Shown: positions 1-6,548 of the stretch, piece after piece
Numbering within the stretch: the stretch's first letter is position 1
Layout of the letters: every line of letters starts with the position of its first letter
Assembly (NCBI GenBank): GCA_947307285.1
Contig: CAMZIS010000027.1
Coordinates: forward strand, 1-9,977
From: an uncultured Peptococcaceae bacterium
GTDB lineage: Bacteria; Bacillota; Dehalobacteriia; UBA4068
DNA length: 9,977 nucleotides
Reading direction: 5' to 3'
The notes under the pieces: model-generated
What the model saw: only the letters and a program-made list of their open reading frames with translations
Database searches by the model: none
What the model was told of the DNA's origin: nothing
Translations under genes and position numbers: made by a program

Positions 1-42
1 GCCGCGGAAAAAGTCTTTTTTATTTTCCCATTCCGGCGTATA

Positions 43-96
43 TAGCAGTAGCAGTTAAATAGTATTAGTAGTAGGGCCTGTTGAAAACGTGGAAAA
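43..96 (-). other. oriC: Origin unwinding element: two DnaA boxes, GC cluster, DnaA-trios
   Basis: Read on the minus strand (the direction of dnaA), bases 96-79 give two abutting DnaA-box-like 9-mers, TTTTCCACG and TTTTCAACA. Then comes a GC cluster GGCC(C) (78-74), then in-phase triplets CTA CTA CTA ATA CTA (74-60), and further CTG/CTA triplets at 54-43. A T/A-rich stretch follows at about 30-8. This is the order of the basal unwinding system known from the B. subtilis dnaA-dnaN interval, where DnaA loads from the double-stranded boxes onto single-stranded trios (3'-GAT-5') to melt the origin. Position after the dnaA stop and orientation also match. The assignment is by pattern; no unwinding data exist here. 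Confidence 0.85.
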
Positions 97-292
97 GAAG
101 GTATTTCCCGATATTTAAGTGGGAAAAGGAGGCGTGTGCGGCCTGTTAAAAAAACAAGGATCAAGTCGCTTTTATCCATGTTTTTCGGGCCACGGTCAAA
201 ATCCATCAATGTTTTGCACAGTCCGTCCACAGGCTGTGAGGCGAAATTCCGCAAGGAAAAGACGGATCGTGCGGAAAAAAGGGGAGCGTCTC
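97..292. other. dnaA downstream intergenic region with additional DnaA-box candidates
   Basis: This is the rest of the gap between dnaA and the gene beyond the left edge. TTTTGCACA at 212-220 fits the DnaA box consensus TTWTNCACA on the plus strand. TTATCCATG at 172-180 has two mismatches, and 223-231 is a weaker half match. A 7-bp inverted repeat (TTCCGCA 247-253 with TGCGGAA 270-276) lies just past the dnaA stop; it has no long T-run, so it is only a weak terminator candidate. I see no credible gene here; the open frames crossing it are shadows of dnaA. Confidence 0.6.
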
Positions 293-1630
293 TCAGCCCT
301 TGGTCAGCTTGCGCTCCAGCTCGTGCAGATGGCGGTCCAGCTCCTTGTCCTGGGTGCGCTGGCTGGCGATGGTCTCGCAGGCGTACATCACGGTGCTGTA
401 GTGACGGCCGCCGAAATCCCGGCCGATCTGGGTGGTGGTGGCGCCCATGAGCTGGCGGCACAGATACATGGCGATCTGCCGCGGCACGGACACGTCCCGG
501 TCCTTGCGCTTGCTGCGCAGGTCTTCGGTGGTGATCTGGTAATGGTCGGCCACGATGTGCTGGATGAACTGGATGGAGAGCCGGGGGGCGTCGTCGTGGT
601 CGAAGATGTCCTTCAGGGCCTGCTCCGCCAGACGCATGTCCACGCTGCTCACGTTTTTCATGGAGCTGAACCACATCAGCTGGTTCAAAGCGCCTTCCAG
701 ATCGCGGATGTTGGTGTCTACCTTATCGGCGATGGTCTTGATCACGTTGTCTTCGATCTCCACCTGGGAGGAGATGGCCTTGTTCTGCAAAATGGCGCAG
801 CGGGTCTCCCAGTCCGGCGGCTGGATGTCGGTGATCAGGCCCCAGCTGAAGCGGGAGCGCAGGCGGTCTTCCAGAGGGTTGATCTCCCGCGGGTGCCGGT
901 CGGAGCAGATGACGATCTGCTTGCCCGCGTCGTGCAGGGAGTTGAAGGTGTGGAAGAATTCCTCCTGGGTCTCCTTTTTGTTGGCCATGAACTGGATGTC
1001 GTCGATGAGCAGGATGTCCGCGCTGCGGTACTTGGCCTTGAAGGCGTCCATGCGGTTTTCCCGCAGCATGGAGATGAAGTCGTTGGTGAATTCCTCGGAG
1101 GAGATGTAGATGACCTTTTTATAAGGGTCCTTTTTCAGCACCGCGTGGCCGATGGCGTGCATCAGGTGGGTCTTGCCCAGTCCCGAGCCGCCGTAGATGA
1201 ACAGGGGGTTATAGGTGCGGCTGGGGCTTTCCGCCACCGCCATGGCCGCCGCGTGGGCAAAGCGGTTGGATTCGCCCACCACGAAGGTGTCGAAGGTGTA
1301 GCGGGGATTGAAGGCCTGGCGTCTGACTTCGTTGCCGGGGGGCGCCGGCTCGCCGCTGCCGGGAGGGAAATCCCGGGTGGCGGACAGGTTAACCACCACC
1401 GGCTCCAGATGTTCTCCCGAAGCCTGGAACAGAGCCTGTTCGATCTCGGCCAGATACATTTCCACCGTGGTCTTGACCCAGCCGTCGGCTACGCCGATGT
1501 AGAAATACTGCCCTCTTTGGGCGGTGCGGAGCACAGAGCCCTCGGCAAACCATTGCTGCCACTTTTTCGGGCCCAGCACCGGCCGGAGGATATCGGCCAC
1601 CTGTTCCCACAAAGGTTCCTGAGTTGTCAC
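293..1630 (-). CDS. dnaA: Chromosomal replication initiator protein DnaA
   Basis: DnaA is the AAA+ initiator that binds 9-mer boxes at oriC, forms an ATP-dependent filament and melts the DNA so that the helicase can load. The 445-aa length is usual. Domain I occupies roughly residues 1-80, followed by a short proline/glycine linker to about 107. The AAA+ core has Walker A GGSGLGKT (147-154), Walker B ILLIDD (206-211) and the arginine-rich segment EDRLRSRF (254-261). Domain IV ends with the DNA-binding signature around GRDFGGRHYSTVMYA (403-417). The start is GTG at 1630-1628, with GGAGG (1645-1641) 10 nt upstream, so the initiation codon is not ATG. It is transcribed away from rpmH, as expected at an origin where both arms are co-oriented with replication. 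Identity is secure. Confidence 0.99.
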   Translation of the reverse strand: MTTQEPLWEQVADILRPVLGPKKWQQWFAEGSVLRTAQRGQYFYIGVADGWVKTTVEMYLAEIEQALFQASGEHLEPVVVNLSATRDFPPGSGEPAPPGNEVRRQAFNPRYTFDTFVVGESNRFAHAAAMAVAESPSRTYNPLFIYGGSGLGKTHLMHAIGHAVLKKDPYKKVIYISSEEFTNDFISMLRENRMDAFKAKYRSADILLIDDIQFMANKKETQEEFFHTFNSLHDAGKQIVICSDRHPREINPLEDRLRSRFSWGLITDIQPPDWETRCAILQNKAISSQVEIEDNVIKTIADKVDTNIRDLEGALNQLMWFSSMKNVSSVDMRLAEQALKDIFDHDDAPRLSIQFIQHIVADHYQITTEDLRSKRKDRDVSVPRQIAMYLCRQLMGATTTQIGRDFGGRHYSTVMYACETIASQRTQDKELDRHLHELERKLTKG

Positions 1631-1640
1631 TATATGTTGT

Positions 1641-1645
1641 CCTCC
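1641..1645 (-). promoter_or_regulatory. Shine-Dalgarno site of dnaA
   Basis: GGAGG on the minus strand, 10 nt before the GTG codon at 1630. It decides the non-ATG start; no in-frame ATG with a better site is seen upstream. Confidence 0.85.
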
Positions 1646-1677
1646 AAAACAAGGATAATTACAATATATGGGGGAAG

Positions 1678-1698
1678 TTATCCATATTATGTGGATAA
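1678..1698. promoter_or_regulatory. Pair of convergent DnaA boxes in the dnaA leader
   Basis: TTATCCATA (1678-1686, plus strand, one mismatch to TTATCCACA) and TGTGGATAA (1690-1698, a perfect box on the minus strand) face each other with a 3-bp gap. They fall in the dnaA 5' leader, downstream of its -10 element, where DnaA binding could both repress dnaA and help organise the origin. Confidence 0.85.
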
Positions 1699-1717
1699 TA
1701 TATAAATACGCAGACTA

Positions 1718-1746
1718 ATGATAGCAGATTTTATCCACATTTTCAA
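1718..1746 (-). promoter_or_regulatory. dnaA promoter with a DnaA box in its spacer
   Basis: On the minus strand, TTGAAA (1746-1741) and TATCAT (1723-1718) are separated by exactly 17 bp, a good sigma-A-type promoter. The spacer contains a perfect DnaA box TTATCCACA at 1731-1739 (plus-strand reading). DnaA bound there would occlude RNA polymerase, consistent with the autoregulation known for dnaA in several bacteria. A second possible start is an extended -10, TGATATAAT, on the minus strand at about 1760-1752, without a clear -35. The predicted leader is about 80 nt. Confidence 0.75.
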
Positions 1747-1795
1747 GAAATATTATATCACAGGCGGCGGCGCAAAAAGTGCCATTTTTGAAATT

Positions 1796-1804
1796 TGTGG
1801 AAAT
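1796..1804 (-). promoter_or_regulatory. Weak DnaA box
   Basis: The minus strand reads ATTTCCACA, one mismatch from TTWTNCACA. It lies in the dnaA-rpmH interval together with stronger boxes, so it is probably part of the upstream origin cluster. Between it and the rpmH promoter there is only GC-rich dyad-like sequence (1810-1870) and an AT-rich stretch (1881-1910). Confidence 0.5.
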
Positions 1805-1914
1805 CTTTTTTCGCTCTGCGGCCCGGTTCCCGGCCCCGCTCCGGCCCTGTTCCGGAACGGCGGGGCCCGGTTCAGCCTTAAAACTTTCATTTAATAAATA
1901 TAATATAATCCCGT

Positions 1915-1943
1915 TTGACAAGGGACGTTGTTTAAGGTATAAT
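1915..1943 (+). promoter_or_regulatory. Strong promoter of the rpmH-rnpA-yidD-yidC-jag operon
   Basis: TTGACA at 1915-1920 and TATAAT at 1938-1943 are both perfect sigma-A consensus hexamers with a 17-bp spacer, preceded by an AT-rich stretch (1881-1910) that could act as an UP-like element. Transcription would start near 1950, giving a leader of about 210 nt before rpmH. Such strength fits a ribosomal-protein operon next to the origin. Confidence 0.93.
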
Positions 1944-1949
1944 CCATAT

Positions 1950-2159
1950 GTTTGAGTGTAAAGTCGGGTTCTGTGCCCTGACGGCAAAAACGCCGTCCCC
2001 CGCGGCCGGCCCGACGCAGCGAAAAAACGAAATAGTGGCAGCTTGAGCAGGGATGTGGAAAACCTCAGGCGTGCGGCTGCCGGCGATCAGCGTCGCTGGC
2101 CTCCGACCGCCTTCCCTTTCCCGCCTGCAGGGCAGCTGAATAAAAACAGGAGGATCACC
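1950..2159 (+). promoter_or_regulatory. Long structured rpmH leader with an internal DnaA box
   Basis: About 210 nt separate the predicted transcription start from rpmH. GTCGGG (1963-1968) can pair with CCCGAC (2010-2015), enclosing a hairpin GACGGC / GCCGTC (1980-1985 and 1992-1997). TGTGGAAAA at 2054-2062 is a DnaA box on the minus strand (TTTTCCACA, a full match to TTWTNCACA). In-frame codons upstream of rpmH at 2043 are not taken as its start: the L34 N-terminus and the Shine-Dalgarno site both point to 2160. I recognise no named riboswitch or leader family. Confidence 0.6.
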
Positions 2160-2294
2160 ATGAAAAGAACCTATCAACCCAAGAAGAGAGTACACAAGAG
2201 CGTCCACGGCTTCCTGAGCCGCATGAGCTCCAAGACCGGCCGCCGCGTCATCGCCGCCCGCCGGGCCAAGGGCCGCAAATCCCTGAGCGTGTGA
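2160..2294 (+). CDS. rpmH: 50S ribosomal protein L34
   Basis: This is a 44-aa, very basic protein of the large ribosomal subunit. It starts MKRTYQPKK and contains [14 protein letters not shown] and RRAKGRK, the L34 pattern, at the usual family length. The start at 2160 has AGGAGG at 2148-2153 with a 6-nt spacer. It is first in a rightward operon, with only 3 nt between its stop and the start of rnpA. The neighbourhood dnaA-rpmH-rnpA is one of the most conserved in bacteria. Identity is secure. Confidence 0.98.
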   Translation: MKRTYQPKKRVHKSVHGFLSRMSSKTGRRVIAARRAKGRKSLSV

Positions 2295-2297
2295 CCT

Positions 2298-2645
2298 ATG
2301 CTGCCCCGCTGTTTTCGCCTGAAACGGCAACAGGATTTCCACCGCGTCTACCGGCGGGGCGAAAGCCGGGCCTATCCGGCCTTTGTGCTGCACCGCAAAA
2401 ATAACGGCGGGGGAAAGCGCTTCGGCTTTTCCGTGTCGAAAAAGCTGGGCAACGCCGTCGCCCGCAACCGGGTGCGCCGCCGCCTGCGTCACGCCGTCTA
2501 TGCGGCTGCAGACCTGTTCCCGCCGGGCGCGGACTATGTGTTCGTGGCCCGCAGCGCGGCGGTGGATCTGGAATGGAGCGAGCTGGAGCGGCAGATCAAA
2601 AAAGCCGCGTCCGACAGCGCGAAAGCGCGCGCAAGCAGGAGCTGA
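2298..2645 (+). CDS. rnpA: Ribonuclease P protein component
   Basis: This small basic protein binds RNase P RNA and assists 5' maturation of tRNA precursors. The 115-aa length is normal. The aromatic start ([17 protein letters not shown], 5-21), the [20 protein letters not shown] stretch (43-62) with the RNR signature, and the [12 protein letters not shown] helix near the C-terminus (91-102) all fit RnpA. There is no clear Shine-Dalgarno site in the 3-nt gap after rpmH, so translation is probably coupled to that gene. A basic, serine-rich tail (103-115) follows the last family helix. Confidence 0.97.
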   Translation: MLPRCFRLKRQQDFHRVYRRGESRAYPAFVLHRKNNGGGKRFGFSVSKKLGNAVARNRVRRRLRHAVYAAADLFPPGADYVFVARSAAVDLEWSELERQIKKAASDSAKARASRS

Positions 2646-2647
2646 CT

Positions 2648-2857
2648 ATGAAAAAGCTCATCATCCTGGCGGTCAGATTCTACCGGGCCTGCATCTCCCC
2701 GCTGTTCCCGCCTACCTGCATCTATACGCCCACCTGCTCCCAGTACATGATCGACGCGGTGAACAAATACGGCGCCGTCAAGGGCTTCTGGCTGGGCGTG
2801 AAGCGCATCAGCCGCTGCCATCCCTGGCACGAAGGCGGCTACGACCCGGTTCCGTGA
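2648..2857 (+). CDS. yidD: Membrane protein insertion efficiency factor YidD
   Basis: YidD is a small membrane-associated protein that helps insertion of membrane proteins by the Sec/YidC route. The 69 residues show the family pattern: [15 protein letters not shown] (10-24), YTPTCSQY (26-33) with its conserved cysteines, and [14 protein letters not shown] (56-69). The start at 2648 has AGGAG (2637-2641) with a 6-nt spacer and lies 2 nt after the rnpA stop; an in-frame ATG at 2573 lies inside rnpA and is not needed. The stop codon sits in the loop of a small hairpin (GTTCCG 2849-2854, CGGAAC 2860-2865). Directly after it the +1 frame stays open through a repeat (see the next entry). Confidence 0.96.
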   Translation: MKKLIILAVRFYRACISPLFPPTCIYTPTCSQYMIDAVNKYGAVKGFWLGVKRISRCHPWHEGGYDPVP

Positions 2858-2942
2858 AACGGAACTGTTGGCCCGTGAAAGGGAACTGTTGGACCGTAAA
2901 AGGGAACTGCGGGCCCTGAAAGCGCGGCCCTGAAACGCGGGG
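2852..2942 (+). repeat. 21-bp tandem repeat between yidD and yidC, open in the +1 frame
   Basis: There are three 21-bp units (2852-2872, 2873-2893, 2894-2914) of the type CCGTGAAAGGGAACTG..., followed by two shortened 14-bp units starting CCTGAAA (2915-2942). As 21 is a multiple of three, the repeat keeps one reading frame. In the frame +1 relative to yidD it reads heptads such as ELLARER, ELLDRKR and ELRALKARP before a TGA at 2931-2933. It could be a decayed or slippage-grown C-terminal extension of YidD, or non-coding expansion. Confidence 0.85.
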
Positions 2943-2953
2943 AAGACCCGCCT

Positions 2954-2968
2954 GCCGGTCATACCGGC
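2954..2968 (+). promoter_or_regulatory. Small hairpin before the yidC Shine-Dalgarno site
   Basis: GCCGGT-CAT-ACCGGC forms a perfect 6-bp stem with a 3-nt loop, ending 6 nt before AAGGAGG at 2975-2981. With no T-run it is not a terminator; it may tune yidC translation or mRNA processing. Confidence 0.5.
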
Positions 2969-2989
2969 CAACCCAAGGAGGAAATACCT

Positions 2990-4639
2990 TTGAAAAACAA
3001 GTTCAAACCGGTCCTGCTGCTGATCCTGGCGCTGGCCCTGGTCTTCACTCTCGCCGCCTGCGGCGCGGGCTCCGTAGATCAGGATTCCATCAACATGGAT
3101 GAGCAGGCCGCGGAAACCCAAAGCGCAGATACTGAGAGCGCAGACCAGACGGATCAGGCCGTAAGCGAAGAAGAGGCCGAGGATTCCGGAAGCGGCGGCA
3201 TACCCGGCGCCTACGCCGGCCCCCGCACCAAGATCGGCAAGATGTTCGCCGGCTGGTTCGCCCAGCTCTTCGAATGGCTCTACCTGGCCACGGACAAGAT
3301 CGGCTTCCCCAGCTGGATCCTGACCATTTTCCTGTTCACCCTCATCGTGCGCGGTCTCATGCAGCCTTTGATGGGCAAGCAGATGCGGTCTTCCCGCAAG
3401 ATGCAGCTGTTGAAGCCCGAGCTGGACGAGATCAAACGCCGCTACGCCTCCAACCCCCAGAAGATGAACGAGGCCACCTCCGCCCTGTACAAGGAGAACG
3501 ACTGCTCTCCCACGGCGGGCTGCCTGCCTCTGCTCATCCAGATGCCCATCCTCATCTGGCTGTTCGCGGCTATCCGCACCTACAACCCGCTGGAGTCGTC
3601 CTACCCGGATATCGTCAATTCCGCCTTCAACTTCATGTGGATCGACAATCTGGCCGAACCCGACCCCACGGGCTGGGTCCTGCCTCTGCTGGTGGCCGCG
3701 GCCACCTTTGCCCAGCAGTGGATCACCACCGCTGACCGCACGGACCGCACCCAGCGCATGATGATGTTCATGATGCCGCTGATGTTCTTCTTCTTCTCCC
3801 GTTCCTTCCCGGCCCTGATGTGCTTCTACTGGATCTTCTATTCCCTGATCAGCACCGCCATCATGTGGCCCTTCATGCGTAAATGGGAAAAGGAAGACAA
3901 GGCCAAGATCGAGGAAAAGCGCCGCGCCAAGGAAGAAGACGCGGAACGCCGCCGTCAGAAGAAGGCCGCCGCCCGGGAAGCCTACCAGAAAAAGAAGGCC
4001 GCCAAGCCCAAAAAGCCGGCCTATGCCGTGGAAGAGGGCGACCTGGTGGAGGAAGAAGAAGAGGAAGAGCCGGACTGGGACGAGGACGAGGAATTCGAAT
4101 TCGATCCCGAGCAGGAAATGGAAGAGAACTTCCTGCGCTATCTGAAGTCCAACCATATCAAGGTCAAGGAAAAGAAGATGAAGCTCCATCCCTATTCCAC
4201 CGAGGCCGAGCTGGTGAAGATGGCCTTCGACGAAAAGGGCAAGGAGCTGGATTACGACGGCATGCTGCGGGAGTTCACCAAGCAGTATCAGAAGCTGAAG
4301 GAAGGCCAGCAGGCCCGGGAGGCCGTGGCTTCCACCCGTCTGGGCAAGCTGTTCGGCATGGATAAGCGTTCCGACGCCGTAGCCGCCGCGGCCGCCGCTG
4401 CTGCCAAAGAGGCAGTGGACGACGCCAGCGACGACGGGGATGACGGCGCGGACGCGAGCGGCGACGTTTTGGACCGGGCGAAAGACAAGGCGGAAGACCT
4501 CCTGGACAAGGTAGAGGACGCCTTTGACAAGCTCGAGGACAAGGTGGAGGACGTCTTTGACCGGGACGACGACGATCATGACGACGATGACGACGACGAC
4601 GATCATGACGACGACGAGTCCGGCGAGGAACAAGACTAA
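2990..4639 (+). CDS. yidC: YidC/Oxa1-family membrane protein insertase with long charged tail
   Basis: YidC inserts and folds membrane proteins, alone or with SecYEG. The start is TTG at 2990 with AAGGAGG (2975-2981) 8 nt upstream. Residues 1-24 form a lipoprotein signal ending in lipobox LAAC (Cys24), as in Gram-positive SpoIIIJ-type YidC; an acidic linker (about 30-68) follows. Membrane segments lie near 107-127, 176-197, 228-246, 258-274 and 276-296. The conserved groove arginine is R121 (TLIVRGLMQPL), and the cytoplasmic hairpin spans 130-175. The tail (297-549) is far longer than in the usual Bacillus protein: basic to 345, acidic at 346-380, a folded-looking part at 380-460, an alanine run, then amphipathic Asp/Lys helices and a terminal Asp/His run (526-542). 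The family call is secure; the tail's role is unknown. Confidence 0.96.
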   Translation: MKNKFKPVLLLILALALVFTLAACGAGSVDQDSINMDEQAAETQSADTESADQTDQAVSEEEAEDSGSGGIPGAYAGPRTKIGKMFAGWFAQLFEWLYLATDKIGFPSWILTIFLFTLIVRGLMQPLMGKQMRSSRKMQLLKPELDEIKRRYASNPQKMNEATSALYKENDCSPTAGCLPLLIQMPILIWLFAAIRTYNPLESSYPDIVNSAFNFMWIDNLAEPDPTGWVLPLLVAAATFAQQWITTADRTDRTQRMMMFMMPLMFFFFSRSFPALMCFYWIFYSLISTAIMWPFMRKWEKEDKAKIEEKRRAKEEDAERRRQKKAAAREAYQKKKAAKPKKPAYAVEEGDLVEEEEEEEPDWDEDEEFEFDPEQEMEENFLRYLKSNHIKVKEKKMKLHPYSTEAELVKMAFDEKGKELDYDGMLREFTKQYQKLKEGQQAREAVASTRLGKLFGMDKRSDAVAAAAAAAAKEAVDDASDDGDDGADASGDVLDRAKDKAEDLLDKVEDAFDKLEDKVEDVFDRDDDDHDDDDDDDDHDDDESGEEQD

Positions 4640-4656
4640 GCGAGGTACTATCATAT

Positions 4657-5844
4657 ATGCGTAAGGAATACGTGGCCACCGGCAAGACCCTGGACGAGGC
4701 TATCGCCAACGTCTGCGCCCTGGCCAATACCACCATCGATAAGCTGGACGACTGGGACGTGCTGGAAGCCGGCAAGTCCGGTTTCCTGGGGATCGGCCGC
4801 CGGGATTTCAAGGTAGCCGCCTACGTGGAAGAGCCCGACACGCCGGAAAAGGAGGAAAAGACCTCCACCTTCGGCACGAAGAAGACCAAGCGGGAAAAAT
4901 TCGACGAAAAGGCTGCCAAGGAGGCCAAAAAGACCAAGGATATCGAGATCCGTCCCATCGTCACCGCCGAGCCGGACCCGGAACGGGCGGCCGCCCGGGA
5001 GGAAGAACGGCGTGAGCGCCGCAACCGCCGGGACCGCAAGCCCCGGGTGGAACGGGGCGAGCGTCCTGAACGCGCCGACCGGGAAGCAAAAGCCGCCAAG
5101 CCCGCCGCAGCGCCCAAGGCCGCTTTGGAAAAACGCCGTGAGAGCCATGCCGTCAACATCACCGAAGGCGAGATGGCGGACCGCCTCTATGCCGACGCCC
5201 GGGCCTTCCTGGACCCCATCTTCGCCAAGCTGGGCGTGGCCCCCGTGAAAGAGGGCATCCTCTGGCTCACCGTGCGCGGCGACGATCTGGGCATCCTCAT
5301 CGGACGGAGGGGCGAGACCCTGAATTCCCTGCAGTATCTGGTCAACCTGGCCGTGAACAAGCGCCGTCACGAACACGCCCGCCTGGTGCTGGACGTGGAA
5401 GGCTACCGCGAAGGCCGGGAAGAGACCCTGACCGCCCTGGCCCGCAAGATGGCGGAAAAAGCCGTCCGTTCCGGCCGCCGGGTGGAGCTGGAGCCCATGA
5501 ACCCCCACGAACGCCGGGTGGTGCACATCGCCCTGCAGGAGGATAAACGGGTGGATACCGTGTCCCACGGCGAAGAGCCTTACCGCCGCGTGGTCATCAA
5601 CCCCAAGAACCGCAAGAACCGCAAGGGCCGCGGCAGCAAAGAGGGCAGGAACGACAATCTGGCCGCCGAAGCCGAGGCCACGCTGGTGATGCCGGCGGAG
5701 ACCGCACCGGAGACCGTGACCTCTGTGCCCGCGCCGCCGCAGGGACCTGCGGCTGAGACCTCGTCCAGCGACCTGTCCGCCCGCATCGCCGCCGAGGTGG
5801 CGGCCCTGCAGGCCAAAGCCGCAGAAAAACCCGACGCCGAATAA
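4657..5844 (+). CDS. jag: Jag/KhpB: Jag-N, KH and R3H domain RNA-binding protein
   Basis: Jag (KhpB, EloR) is an RNA-binding protein coupled to cell elongation and division in Gram-positive bacteria and is almost always encoded after yidC. The 395 residues show a Jag-N domain (1-56, with the typical GKTLDEAI and SGFLGIGRRDF), a long charged linker (57-165), a KH domain with the GxxG loop GRRG (216-219), and an R3H domain with R286 and H290 in NPHERRVVH. The shared C-terminal signature is at GEEPYRRVVI (305-314). A basic then alanine/proline-rich tail (315-395) is extra. The start at 4657 follows GAGG (4642-4645) and lies 17 nt after the yidC stop. The linker is arginine/glutamate-rich and longer than in many homologues. 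Confidence 0.96.
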   Translation: MRKEYVATGKTLDEAIANVCALANTTIDKLDDWDVLEAGKSGFLGIGRRDFKVAAYVEEPDTPEKEEKTSTFGTKKTKREKFDEKAAKEAKKTKDIEIRPIVTAEPDPERAAAREEERRERRNRRDRKPRVERGERPERADREAKAAKPAAAPKAALEKRRESHAVNITEGEMADRLYADARAFLDPIFAKLGVAPVKEGILWLTVRGDDLGILIGRRGETLNSLQYLVNLAVNKRRHEHARLVLDVEGYREGREETLTALARKMAEKAVRSGRRVELEPMNPHERRVVHIALQEDKRVDTVSHGEEPYRRVVINPKNRKNRKGRGSKEGRNDNLAAEAEATLVMPAETAPETVTSVPAPPQGPAAETSSSDLSARIAAEVAALQAKAAEKPDAE

Positions 5845-5880
5845 ACAGGCCGGTCAAGCGGCCCGCAAACAGGCAAACAA

Positions 5881-5914
5881 AAATCAGACCCACTGTGTGG
5901 GCCTGATTTTTTTA
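5881..5914 (+). terminator. Terminator of the rpmH-jag operon, probably bidirectional
   Basis: The stem AAATCAG-a-CCCAC / GTGGG-c-CTGATTT with loop TGT is followed by a run of seven to eight Ts (plus strand). The minus strand after the stem reads TTTTTGTTTG, so it can also stop leftward transcripts from peptide unit A. It ends the conserved operon; no mnmE follows. Confidence 0.93.
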
Positions 5915-6067
5915 TCTATCTTTTCCGTTTGGGAAGTATGTCGAAGCAGGGCGCGTCCCGCGCTGGCGCGGTACGCCGGGGTTAAAGCTGCCGGTCAGCC
6001 GGGCAAAAGCGGGGACCGTTTGCCGGCGCTATGTATATGGGAAAGGATAAGTCTGACAGCCGCGCTA

Positions 6068-6136
6068 TCAGCCGCGGGCGGCGTTGCGACGGGAGTACCA
6101 ACCGGCGATGCCGATGACGATGCAGGTGATGATCAT
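6068..6136 (-). CDS. Unit A small hydrophobic peptide, 22 aa
   Basis: Not a recognised gene. The ORF starts ATG at 6136 with a perfect AAGGAGG (6152-6146) 9 nt upstream and encodes MIITCIVIGIAGWYSRR plus five more residues, ending in TGA. The first 14 or so residues are hydrophobic enough for a short membrane helix; the C-terminus is basic after a Trp-Tyr pair. Its first 23 nt are identical to those of the unit B peptide (6768-6790), while the rest differs. It lies behind one of three shared promoters and can end at the hairpin at 5881-5914. The layout (hydrophobic helix, aromatic, basic end, short leader) resembles type I toxins and small membrane or secreted peptides. Function unknown. Confidence 0.68.
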   Translation of the reverse strand: MIITCIVIGIAGWYSRRNAARG

Positions 6137-6179
6137 TGCTTGCTCCCTCCTTCAGTGTGTGAACTCATTTTGTGATTAT

Positions 6180-6286
6180 ATTATAGCCGAGCCTGCGCTT
6201 TTGCCATATAGATAAAGAAAGGACTTTTGCCGCTCTCGGCGGCAAAAAGTAACGAAGATGAAGGCTTTTGCCTTATTTAATAAGGT
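6180..6286 (-). promoter_or_regulatory. Unit A promoter and upstream conserved elements
   Basis: On the minus strand the -10 is TATAAT (6185-6180, within TATAATATA). No good -35 is seen at 17 bp. Instead, a box shared with units B and C, ATATAGATAAAGAAAG in plus-strand reading, occupies 6206-6221, 20 bp from the -10. Further upstream are a GC hairpin with A/T flanks (about 6222-6251) and the palindrome CCTTATTTAATAAGG (6271-6285), matching the spacing in unit B to within 1 bp. The weak -35 and the conserved box suggest activator dependence. Confidence 0.7.
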
Positions 6287-6512
6287 TACGCCTTTTGACC
6301 GGCCTGGGGCCGCCGTTTTCGGCGTCCCCGTCGGCAGAGCTTTATAGTGGTAAAAGAGGCAGGCGGCGGCCGACGGCAGCCGACGGCAGGCAAAAGGGCC
6401 GGCCGGCTATCCCGTTTTCGCCTTAGAAAATAAGGCCGTTGAGCGCTTTGCCTTAGCTTATCCCGGGCCGAAACAGGGACCGCCTGCCGTAGTCGGCCAA
6501 GGCGAGTTTTCT
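6287..6512. other. Upstream flank of unit A, no gene seen
   Basis: There is no ORF with a convincing start here. Visible structure: an inverted repeat GCCTTA-gaaaa-TAAGGC (6420-6436) that recurs upstream of unit B (7063-7081); TTATAGTGGTAAAAGAGG (6342-6359), nearly repeated at 6995-7013; and a 10-bp direct repeat CGACGGCAG(C/G) (6371-6390). The flank is therefore a diverged copy of the region upstream of unit B. Confidence 0.6.
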
Positions 6513-6519
6513 ATAATAT

Positions 6520-6548
6520 AAGACCGACCTCCCGTTGAGGTCGGTCTT
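6520..6548 (-). terminator. Hairpin closing peptide unit B
   Basis: A perfect 12-bp stem AAGACCGACCTC / GAGGTCGGTCTT with loop CCGTT. On the minus strand the stem is followed by an A/T stretch (ATATTATAG) rather than a pure T-run, so termination may be partial. The stop codon of the 8-residue ORF overlaps the stem base by two bases, exactly as in unit C. Confidence 0.8.

Noticed and set aside
119..1705. A long plus-strand open frame opposite dnaA
   Set aside because: It is a shadow of the dnaA codon pattern in a GC-rich genome and shows no recognisable protein features.
2043..2159. N-terminal extension of L34 from an upstream in-frame start
   Set aside because: L34 starts MKRT, and AGGAGG with ideal spacing points to 2160.
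2954..2968. Transcription terminator before yidC
   Set aside because: The hairpin lacks a T-run, and the ribosome site of yidC follows immediately.
2534..4654. A 700-codon open frame on the minus strand opposite yidC
   Set aside because: It is antisense to yidC, a certain gene; its residues are a low-complexity complement of GC-rich codons with no domain or ribosome site.
4651..5568. A 305-codon minus-strand frame opposite jag
   Set aside because: It is antisense to an unambiguous Jag protein and has no initiation signal or domain.
6513..6518. Plus-strand TATAAT as the promoter of an antisense RNA to unit B
   Set aside because: No -35 or conserved box accompanies it; the same bases are better explained as the A/T tract after the unit B hairpin.
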